Shown here: piece after piece, positions 1 through 5,627 of the stretch
How the letters are laid out: each line of letters starts with the position of its first letter
Position numbering within the stretch: the stretch's first letter is position 1
From: Oscillospiraceae bacterium UBA3851
GTDB lineage: Bacteria > Bacillota > Clostridia > Oscillospirales > Oscillospiraceae
Length of the DNA stretch: 6,258 nucleotides
NCBI GenBank assembly: GCA_002392625.1
Contig: DGHJ01000049.1
Span: 9,762-16,019 of the forward strand
Direction of reading: 5' to 3'
Notes under the pieces: generated by a model
Told to the model about the DNA's origin: nothing
Seen by the model: only the letters and a program-made list of their open reading frames with translations
Database searches by the model: none
Position numbers and translations under genes: made by a program

Positions 1-10
1 TTCAATCACC

Positions 11-42
11 GTTTTCCGAACTTTTTTGAGAGTTCGGAAAAC
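11..42. repeat. Inverted repeat, 12-bp perfect arms
   Basis: The arms gttttccgaact (11-22) and agttcggaaaac (31-42) are exact reverse complements around an 8-base loop. No T-run follows on the plus strand, so it is not a classic intrinsic terminator there. It abuts the longer palindrome that starts at 42. It could be the 3' end structure of a transcript from upstream, an operator, or part of a composite terminator; the sequence does not decide. Confidence 0.7.
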
Positions 43-95
43 GCCTCAGCTTATCAAAAAAGCGGCCATGGCCGCTTTTTTGATAAGCTGAGGCG
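42..95. repeat. Perfect 54-bp palindrome, 27-bp arms, no spacer
   Basis: The two halves (42-68 and 69-95) are exact reverse complements centred between bases 68 and 69. The outer arms (cgcctcagcttatc and its complement) flank an A6/T6 pair around a GC core. The core looks like a terminator, but the outer 14 bp of further perfect pairing are not needed for termination. That makes it an unusually long and symmetrical element. It overlaps the next hairpin by four bases (92-95). Confidence 0.85.
56..81. terminator. Bidirectional intrinsic terminator core
   Basis: The stem agcggc/gccgct (61-66 and 71-76) has a catg loop. It is preceded by A6 (55-60) and followed by a T-run through 81, so RNA from either strand would have a GC stem followed by a U-tract. 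It probably ends transcription from an upstream gene outside the window and isolates the sigma operon. It lies within the 54-bp palindrome. Confidence 0.65.
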
Positions 96-113
96 CCCGC
101 GGGCGCCTTTTTT
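92..113 (+). terminator. Intrinsic terminator, GC hairpin plus T6
   Basis: Bases 92-107 (ggcgcccgcgggcgcc) are a perfect 16-base palindrome followed directly by T6 (108-113), the classic Rho-independent layout on the plus strand. Its first four bases are also the last four of the 54-bp palindrome, so the two RNA hairpins cannot both form completely. With no gene upstream in the window, it may end an upstream transcript or act as a leader attenuator for the sigma operon. Confidence 0.7.
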
Positions 114-119
114 CGCCGT

Positions 120-136
120 GCCGGACAATATCCGGC
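120..136 (+). other. Small inverted repeat in the leader of the sigma operon
   Basis: The arms gccgga (120-125) and tccggc (131-136) pair perfectly around the loop caata. It lies between the terminator and the sigma start, where an operator or leader hairpin could sit. I see no convincing -35/-10 pair (housekeeping or ECF GGAAC/CGTC type) in 114-180, so the operon's promoter is not located. Confidence 0.35.
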
Positions 137-179
137 TCCAAAACCGGTCTATAGGATTGAAAGGCCTTTTCAACAAGAG

Positions 180-185
180 AGGAGG
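180..185 (+). promoter_or_regulatory. Ribosome binding site for the sigma factor
   Basis: AGGAGG at 180-185 is a near-perfect Shine-Dalgarno site, six bases before the GTG at 192. It decides in favour of this GTG as the start. Confidence 0.8.
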
Positions 186-191
186 ATCGCC

Positions 192-749
192 GTGGAGGAC
201 GTTCAGATCGTAGAGCTGTACTGGCAGCGGGATGAGCGCGCCATCACCGAGAGCCAGCGCAAATACGGCGAATTCTGCCGCGCCGTGGCCGGGCACATTC
301 TGTCCGACCGGCGGGACGCGGAGGAGTGCGTCAGCGACACGTGGCTGCGGGCCTGGAACGCCATGCCGCCCCAGCGGCCCGCCCTGCTGCGGCCGTGGCT
401 GGGCAAGGTGGTGCGGAATCTGGCCCTCAACCGCTGGGAGAAAAGCCGCGCCCAAAAGCGCGGCGCGGGCATAGAGCTGCTGCTGGACGAGCTGGCCGAC
501 GCCATCCCCTCCCCACAGACGGTGGAGAAGCACCTGGAGGCGGAGGAGCTGGGCGCGCTCATCAGCGCATGGCTGCGCACGCTGCCCCCGGACGACCGGA
601 CGCTGTTCCTCCGCCGCTACTGGAACGGAGAGCCGCTGAAGGACCTGGCCCGCAGGCGGGGCGAGACCCCGGAGCGCCTTGCCCAGCGGATGTACCGCCT
701 GCGGCTGGCGCTGAAGGCGGAATTGGAAAGGAACGAGATCGAATTATGA
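192..749 (+). CDS. ECF-like RNA polymerase sigma factor
   Basis: This 185-residue protein has the two-domain layout and length of extracytoplasmic-function (sigma-70 family) factors, which direct RNA polymerase to a stress- or signal-specific regulon. Residues about 5-95 look like region 2. The segment DAEECVSDTWLRAWNAMPP (42-60) is the conserved helix block, followed by WLGKVVRNLALNRW (69-82), the stretch expected to bind the -10 element. Residues about 117-178 are region 4, with LPPDDRTLFLRRYW and a helix-turn-helix ending in RLALKAEL. The start is GTG behind AGGAGG. The stop overlaps the ATG of the next gene (ATGA, 746-749), implying translational coupling with the membrane serpin, in the position normally taken by an anti-sigma factor. 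Many such factors autoregulate, but no promoter motif could be identified here. The sigma family call is firm; subgroup and regulon are unknown. Confidence 0.9.
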   Translation: MEDVQIVELYWQRDERAITESQRKYGEFCRAVAGHILSDRRDAEECVSDTWLRAWNAMPPQRPALLRPWLGKVVRNLALNRWEKSRAQKRGAGIELLLDELADAIPSPQTVEKHLEAEELGALISAWLRTLPPDDRTLFLRRYWNGEPLKDLARRRGETPERLAQRMYRLRLALKAELERNEIEL

Positions 750-2248
750 AAGATGAACGCAGCAAAAAGCTATATGACGGCATCACCCACGTGGACGGTG
801 CGCTGGTAGAGGCGGCCCAGGCCGACGCCCCGGCCCGGCATCGCAGGCCGTGGGCCAAGTGGGCGGCCCTGGCGGCGTGCCTGGTGCTGGCAGTGGTGGG
901 GGCCGTGACCCTGTGGCCGGGCCGCGGTGCCAATAAGCCGCAGGAGCCGCAGTCGGGCCAATATGAGGAGCCGGGTTATACGCAGGAGCCTGTGGCCCAC
1001 TTCCTGGTGTCCAAGGCCACGTATCCGGAGATGGTCCAATATCCCGGCGAGAACGCCAGCGAGAAGGCGTATCAGGCTTGGCAGGCCTCGGTGCGCGCCC
1101 AGCGCGGGCAGATGACGGGGTATCAGAACGGGCTGGACGGCTTCCTGGCCGACAGCACGACACAGTTCCTGTCCGGCGCGGGCACGGAAAACCGGGTCTA
1201 TTCCCCGCTGAACGTGTATATGGCCCTGGCCATGCTGGCCGAGACCACCGACGGCGACAGCCGCCAGCAGATCCTGGACCTGCTGGGGGCGGACAGCCTG
1301 GACGGTCTCCGGGACCAGGCCAGCGCCATCTGGAACGCCAGCTACCGGGCCGACGGCATCGTCACCACCCGGCTGGCCAACTCCCTGTGGCTGCGGGACG
1401 ACATGGCGTACAATCAGGATACGGCGGACACGCTGGCGCGGGAGTATTACGCCTCCACCTTCCGGGGCGAGATGGGCTCGGAGGCCTACAGCGAGGCCCT
1501 GCGCGCCTGGCTCAGCGAGCAGACCGGCGGGCTGCTGGACGGCTATATCGAGGACGTGGAGCTGTGGCCGGAAACCGTGCTGGCCCTGGCCTCCACCGTC
1601 TATTATAAGGCGGGCTGGGAGGACAAATTCCCCCAGAACGGCACCGCGCCCGGCGTATTCCACGCCGCGGACGGCGACGTGACCTGTGATTTTATGCACC
1701 GGACCGAGCGGGGCTACTTGTACCGGGGCAACGGCTTCACCGCGGTGGAAAACCGCATGCTGGAGGGCGGCTCTATGTGGCTGATCCTGCCCGACGAGGG
1801 CGTGGACGTGGACGCCGTCCTCGCAGGCGGGGACGTGATGCCCTTCCTGCTGGCCAACAAATTTATCGGCAGCGGGGCCAACGGCTGGGCCGATCGGGAC
1901 TACTACACCATTTCCCTGTCCCTGCCCAAATTTGACGTGTCCTCCGACCTGAATCTGCTGCAGGGCCTCCGGGCGCTGGGAGTCACCGACGTGTTTGACG
2001 GCGAGACCGCCGATTTCTCCCCCATCACCGACTTCGAGGGCGTCTTCGTGGGCAAGGTGGAGCACGCTGCCCGCGTCACCGTGGACGAGGAGGGCGTCGA
2101 GGCCGCCGCCTACACCGTGATACCCGCACCGGGCGCTTCCCCGGAGCAGCCGGCGCCCTGGGACTTCACCCTGGACCGGCCCTTCCTGTTCGCCATCACC
2201 GGCACCGACGGTCTGCCCCTGTTCGTGGGCGTGGTGAACCAGCCGTAA
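746..2248 (+). CDS. Membrane-anchored serpin with anti-sigma-like N-terminus
   Basis: Five hundred residues. Residues 1-38 are charged and cytoplasmic by the positive-inside rule (RHRRPWAK). They resemble the short N-termini of membrane proteins encoded beside ECF-like sigma factors in Clostridia (recalled, not searched). Residues 39-57 form one membrane helix, and 58-85 are a Pro/Gln/Glu-rich spacer. From about 130 to 500 there is a full serpin fold: SPLNVYMALAML (153-164), QQILDLLG, NSLWL, YYKAGWEDKF (286-295), LPKFDVSSDLNLLQGLRALG (393-412), VEHAARVTVDEEG (438-450) with shutter-type His440, and DRPFLF (477-482) near the C-terminus. Serpins trap serine or cysteine proteases after cleavage of the reactive loop. 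The hinge EEGVEAAAYT (448-457) suits an inhibitory serpin, though Tyr at P9 is bulky. Counting 17 residues from Glu448 puts P1 at Ala464. The ATG overlaps the sigma stop and has only a weak ribosome site, so it is probably coupled. A reading frame continues upstream inside the sigma gene, but that part is antifeature shadow. The serpin call is firm; the anti-sigma role is inferred. Confidence 0.9.
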   Translation: MKDERSKKLYDGITHVDGALVEAAQADAPARHRRPWAKWAALAACLVLAVVGAVTLWPGRGANKPQEPQSGQYEEPGYTQEPVAHFLVSKATYPEMVQYPGENASEKAYQAWQASVRAQRGQMTGYQNGLDGFLADSTTQFLSGAGTENRVYSPLNVYMALAMLAETTDGDSRQQILDLLGADSLDGLRDQASAIWNASYRADGIVTTRLANSLWLRDDMAYNQDTADTLAREYYASTFRGEMGSEAYSEALRAWLSEQTGGLLDGYIEDVELWPETVLALASTVYYKAGWEDKFPQNGTAPGVFHAADGDVTCDFMHRTERGYLYRGNGFTAVENRMLEGGSMWLILPDEGVDVDAVLAGGDVMPFLLANKFIGSGANGWADRDYYTISLSLPKFDVSSDLNLLQGLRALGVTDVFDGETADFSPITDFEGVFVGKVEHAARVTVDEEGVEAAAYTVIPAPGASPEQPAPWDFTLDRPFLFAITGTDGLPLFVGVVNQP

Positions 2249-2252
2249 AAAC

Positions 2253-2257
2253 GGAGG
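2253..2257 (+). promoter_or_regulatory. Ribosome binding site deciding the lipoprotein start
   Basis: GGAGG at 2253-2257 stands eight bases before ATG 2266. An in-frame GTG at 2257 overlaps this site and has no ribosome site of its own, so 2266 is the better start. It also gives a textbook lipoprotein signal peptide. Confidence 0.75.
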
Positions 2258-2265
2258 TGTTCTGT

Positions 2266-2784
2266 ATGAAAAAGCTTCTTTCCCTTCTGTTTGTTCTTCT
2301 TATCTGTCTTTCCCTCGCCGGCTGCGGCAAAAACTCCAGCACCCCGCCCCGGCCCAAGGACAGTTCGCTGGAGTTCTGGATCGCGGACAGCGTGAAGCTG
2401 GAGGATTTCAGCGGGCATGACGAAATCGCAGGCTGGTTCGGCGCTTTTGAATATCTGGGTACGGGCTACCGTGCCGTCACCGATGAGGACGGCATGAACG
2501 CCTCCCGCCCCGATATCTACGTGACCTATATCATCACCGCCTACCCCGACTATTCCAGCGGCACATTGGCTGTCACGGGGATCGAGATCACGGATCCCGC
2601 CGTAACGGTGTACGGACTGACCGTGAAGTCCTCTCCGGAGGAGTGGGACGCGGTCCTCCGTGAGATGGGGTTTGAGATCCGGCGGAGCGGCCTTGCGGAA
2701 AAGGACGGTTTCCGCTTCTCCTACGGCGGCGGGGATATCCGCATCAGCGCCGAGGTGACCAACGAGCAGGGGATCATATTTTGA
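2266..2784 (+). CDS. Small secreted lipoprotein of unknown function
   Basis: This 172-residue protein begins with a clear type II signal peptide: MKK, a hydrophobic core, and lipobox LAGC with the lipidated cysteine at residue 20. The mature protein should be tethered to the outer face of the cell membrane. After a short Ser/Pro/Lys linker there is one compact domain with FWIADSVKLEDFSGHDE, ITAYPDYSSGTLAVTGIEITDPAVTVYGL in pieces around residues 85-120, and a C-terminal IRISAEVTNEQGIIF. I recall similar unnamed lipoproteins in gut Clostridia but can assign no function. The gene starts 17 bases after the serpin stop with its own strong ribosome site and is followed by a terminator, so it is the last gene of the sigma-serpin operon. 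Its extracellular location would let it act with the serpin domain, as a ligand, co-sensor or unrelated passenger. Base use at the signal peptide is T-rich, as expected for Leu/Phe codons. Confidence 0.8.
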   Translation: MKKLLSLLFVLLICLSLAGCGKNSSTPPRPKDSSLEFWIADSVKLEDFSGHDEIAGWFGAFEYLGTGYRAVTDEDGMNASRPDIYVTYIITAYPDYSSGTLAVTGIEITDPAVTVYGLTVKSSPEEWDAVLREMGFEIRRSGLAEKDGFRFSYGGGDIRISAEVTNEQGIIF

Positions 2785-2796
2785 TACAAGAAACGT

Positions 2797-2839
2797 ATAA
2801 AACCGGGGAGTGAACGGCGTGTTCACTCCCCGGTTTTAT
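2797..2839. terminator. Bidirectional intrinsic terminator between convergent operons
   Basis: A perfect 19-bp stem (2797-2815 with 2821-2839) encloses the five-base loop ggcgt. The GC-rich centre (ccggggagtgaac) is flanked by aaaa on one side and tttt on the other, so each strand gives a stem ending in a U-run. It lies 12 bases after the lipoprotein stop and 43 bases beyond the stop of the minus-strand fusion protein, serving both operons. Confidence 0.9.
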
Positions 2840-2882
2840 CATTGAAATGCCGGAACGCAGCTTCATACATGCGCCGATGCAT

Positions 2883-5627
2883 TCAGGGACGCAATAATCT
2901 GATAAGAGAACGCAAAAGCACGCTGAGATCGCCGTAGGTGCTCACCACGCTGAGAAGGCAAAGGGCAACGAACAGGATCATGCCCACGTTGAGCCAGGCC
3001 GTGCCGAACCGCTGAGCGCGGGGCAGCTCCGACGGCGTGGGCTCGAACCGCACCCGGCGGCCCTTGACGATCAGCAGCACCAATCCGGCCACGGCGCAGC
3101 CCATCAGCACGGCGGAGTACAGGAGCAGAGCGATGACGCCGGGGGTCAGCAGGCCGGACAGCTGCGCCAGGTCGCCGGCATCCAGACTCTCCAGCTTTTC
3201 CAGGGCGTCGCCGGCCCACTTGGTCAGCTCCACGGACACCACGCCGCCGAAGAAGTTGATGAGCATGTGCAGGCCAACGGTGTAGCGCAGCCTGCCGGTG
3301 CGCAGGTACACCCAGCCGAACACCAGGCCCAGGCTGAAGGCGTAGAACATCTGGGACAGGTTGCCGTGGAACAGGCCGAACATGGCCGCCGAGGTCACCA
3401 CGGCCAGCTTCTCGCCGTAGGGGCGCATCCGGTCGATAAACGTCTTGCGGAAGATGAATTCCTCGATCAGCGGGGCCAGGATCACCATGAACACGATGCG
3501 CAGGAGCAGGGAGTCGTCGTTGGCGAAGACGTCAAGGGGGTTGGTGGGCATGATCCCTATCAGCTGCTCCATCAGCGTCTGGACCAGGATGCCCACATAG
3601 TTGCCCGCCTGCATCATGAAGATGCAGATGAGGATGATGCACAGATAGCGGCCCACGGTCATGGAGCCCTTGTCCGGCGGCAGGGTGGGCATCCGGCGCA
3701 CCGGCAGCAGCCCCAGCGGGATCCCCACCAGGTACAGCACGCCGAAGCCCAGCAGCCAGTTGCTGTACTGCCAGCTTCTCCAGCCGGGGACGATGCGGTC
3801 AAGGGCATACACCAGGACGATCTGCGCCAGGGAGGCCAGCACCAGGATCAGGGTGGCGCTCAGGCCCAGGCGGGAGAAGGTCCCTCTGGCAGCGCGTCTG
3901 TCCGGCCCCTTCGGCGCGGCGGGAGCGGAGACTCTTGCAGGGGTGTAGGGACGAGAGCGGGGAGCGATCCGCCGGGGACACAGTGCCAGAAACGCCAGAC
4001 CCAGCGCTGCGTTCACCGCCGCGCAGACGGCGACGCCGACCATGGGATGCTCCAGCACCAGCGCCACGGTCATGATGACCCCTATAGGCAGCAGGCCGAA
4101 GTAGAGGAACATAACCTGTACTACCTGCTTGAGGGTCTTGCCCGCCGATTCGGGGGTGGAGAGACCCACGAACGAGCCGACGCAGGTGCCGTAAAAGTCC
4201 ACGGACACGATGAACGCCAGCCACGCCAGCGCGGCCAGGGGATTGGCGCCCAGGATCAGCACCGCGGCGATCATGCCGGGCAGCAGATCCAGCAGACAGT
4301 TCACCGTGCCGCCCAGCAGGGAGTAAAACAGCTTGGACCAGGTGCTCGCCGGCACCAGGCGGAAATAGTCCATCTTCGTGTCCTGCTCCAGGGGGTTGCC
4401 CAACGTGCGGTAAAAGGCAAATACGCCCAGGATCAGCGCCACCGGGATCAGTCCCGCGCTGCCCTCCAGATCGAACACCAGCCGGCTCAGCAGGGCCAGG
4501 CCCACCGCCGCCGCCAGATACAGCTCCGCCGTCTTGGTAAAATACCCCAGGTGGCCGAAGCGGAAGCGGTTATAGAGGGCCTTGTGGAAGAACATACTGG
4601 CGCCGGCGCCCCGGTTGAGCCCGTCCCGGCGGAGGCCGTCGGCCCGGTCCTTCTTCCGCTTGCCGAACACCACGCCGGCCTTTTGGGCGCGGGCGCGCTC
4701 CATCAGCTCCGCCAGCTCCTCGGACTTGGCCATGGCGTCCTCATAAAAGTCCGTCTTCAGGCTGCGGATGATCAGCAGCAGCGTCGCTGCCGTCAGGCAT
4801 ACCGCGCCGGCGCACAGCAGCGCGCCGGTGAGAGAGCCCTCCATGGAGAACATGGCCACGCCCTTGAGCCAGCCCCAGACGGGGATATACCGGCTGACCG
4901 GGTCGTTGAAAAACAGCATGGCGGCGTTCAGCGGCGCCTCGCCGCTGCGCTGCCAGAACAGGAAATAGCCGGCGGCGATCAGCGCCAGCACCGCGTAAAC
5001 GGCCCGGCGGAGCCAGGGCTTGGCGCCGGGATGGTTGGAGCAGACGATATACAGCAGGGTCTGGAGCAGCCTGCCCACCATCACCGTCAGCACCCAGGCG
5101 GCGATGACGCCCAGGGCGGACCACAGGCTCAGGCCCATATTGCCCATAAGATTGGGCAGCTGGAACAGCAGATATACGCTGGCCAGGACGGCGGCGCCCA
5201 TCTGGGTCACCAGGCGGAACATCAGCACCGACTGGGGCCGCATGGGGGCGGCAAACAGCAGATTCACGTCCGCCGGCTGGAAGATCCGGCTGCCGTTTTT
5301 ATCTGCGCTGACCACCTCAAAGATCAGCACGCCCAGCACCACGGCGCCGGCGATCAGCTCCGCCAGGTGCAATCCGAAGCCGCCGGGCGCGGCCGGGTCC
5401 GGTAGGATGGCGGGAATCTCGATCTCCACCATCTGGCCGGGGTCGTCGGGGACCACCTCCACCTGACCGGGGTCGTCCTCCCCCAGCTCCTCCAGCTTGG
5501 CCGCGCCCAGGCCAATGAGGCCGCCGATGGCCATGCACACCACCAGGAAAATCAGCACCCACGACTTGAACAGCTTCCGGAGCTGGTTTTTCACCGAGTG
5601 GAAGGCGTAGTAGAAAAACAGCTTCAT
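2883..5627 (-). CDS. Putative ABC exporter permease fused to CPBP intramembrane protease
   Basis: A 914-residue polytopic membrane protein. Residues 1-550 look like the 'putative ABC exporter' permease type: about a dozen hydrophobic segments (first at 22-42, then 87-107), an acidic outer loop at 44-80, and a long charged stretch at 290-340 that is probably cytoplasmic. A basic, Pro/Ala-rich linker (551-587) joins it to a CPBP (CAAX protease/Abi) domain at about 588-897. All three CPBP motifs are present: EEFIFR with Glu722, Glu723 and Arg727; FGLFH with Phe750 and His754; and HMLIN with His787 and Asn791. The protease half is therefore probably active. Related loci usually carry these halves as separate genes (recalled, not searched). 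The start is ATG 5627, overlapping the ATPase stop (ATGA) with a Shine-Dalgarno site ten bases upstream. A longer in-frame extension exists inside the ATPase gene but has low-complexity Arg/Gly/Asp content and no ribosome site. The substrate is unknown; bacteriocin, peptide or lipid export are possibilities. Confidence 0.85.
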   Translation of the reverse strand: MKLFFYYAFHSVKNQLRKLFKSWVLIFLVVCMAIGGLIGLGAAKLEELGEDDPGQVEVVPDDPGQMVEIEIPAILPDPAAPGGFGLHLAELIAGAVVLGVLIFEVVSADKNGSRIFQPADVNLLFAAPMRPQSVLMFRLVTQMGAAVLASVYLLFQLPNLMGNMGLSLWSALGVIAAWVLTVMVGRLLQTLLYIVCSNHPGAKPWLRRAVYAVLALIAAGYFLFWQRSGEAPLNAAMLFFNDPVSRYIPVWGWLKGVAMFSMEGSLTGALLCAGAVCLTAATLLLIIRSLKTDFYEDAMAKSEELAELMERARAQKAGVVFGKRKKDRADGLRRDGLNRGAGASMFFHKALYNRFRFGHLGYFTKTAELYLAAAVGLALLSRLVFDLEGSAGLIPVALILGVFAFYRTLGNPLEQDTKMDYFRLVPASTWSKLFYSLLGGTVNCLLDLLPGMIAAVLILGANPLAALAWLAFIVSVDFYGTCVGSFVGLSTPESAGKTLKQVVQVMFLYFGLLPIGVIMTVALVLEHPMVGVAVCAAVNAALGLAFLALCPRRIAPRSRPYTPARVSAPAAPKGPDRRAARGTFSRLGLSATLILVLASLAQIVLVYALDRIVPGWRSWQYSNWLLGFGVLYLVGIPLGLLPVRRMPTLPPDKGSMTVGRYLCIILICIFMMQAGNYVGILVQTLMEQLIGIMPTNPLDVFANDDSLLLRIVFMVILAPLIEEFIFRKTFIDRMRPYGEKLAVVTSAAMFGLFHGNLSQMFYAFSLGLVFGWVYLRTGRLRYTVGLHMLINFFGGVVSVELTKWAGDALEKLESLDAGDLAQLSGLLTPGVIALLLYSAVLMGCAVAGLVLLIVKGRRVRFEPTPSELPRAQRFGTAWLNVGMILFVALCLLSVVSTYGDLSVLLRSLIRLLRP
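5431..5490 (-). repeat. 30-bp tandem duplication within the permease gene
   Basis: The 15-mer ctggccggggtcgtc (5433-5447) recurs 30 bases on at 5463-5477 with one mismatch. It encodes two copies of a ten-residue unit beginning DDPGQ (residues 51-60 and 61-70), with the second half diverged. It keeps the frame and lies in the acidic loop between the first two membrane segments, a place that tolerates length changes. Confidence 0.65.

Noticed and set aside
1..113. CRISPR array or insertion-sequence end
   Set aside because: The repeats are different from each other and are inverted rather than direct, with no regular spacers and no transposase remnant.
326..745. In-frame upstream extension of the serpin gene
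   Set aside because: It overlaps the sigma gene in another frame with Ala/Arg/Gly-rich shadow sequence. The ATG at 746 gives a sensible charged tip and membrane helix and overlaps the sigma stop.
770..2065. Long minus-strand open frame opposite the serpin gene
   Set aside because: It is an antisense shadow of a gene whose plus-strand protein has unmistakable serpin motifs along its length.
2110..2826. Minus-strand open frame crossing the lipoprotein gene and the shared terminator
   Set aside because: It runs through a strong bidirectional terminator and opposes a gene with a textbook lipoprotein signal peptide; it has no recognisable domain or ribosome site.
3267..5405. Long plus-strand open frame opposite the permease gene
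   Set aside because: It is Gln/His/Ala/Gly-rich with no recognisable domain, typical of the antisense of a GC-rich gene, while the minus strand encodes clear membrane and protease motifs.
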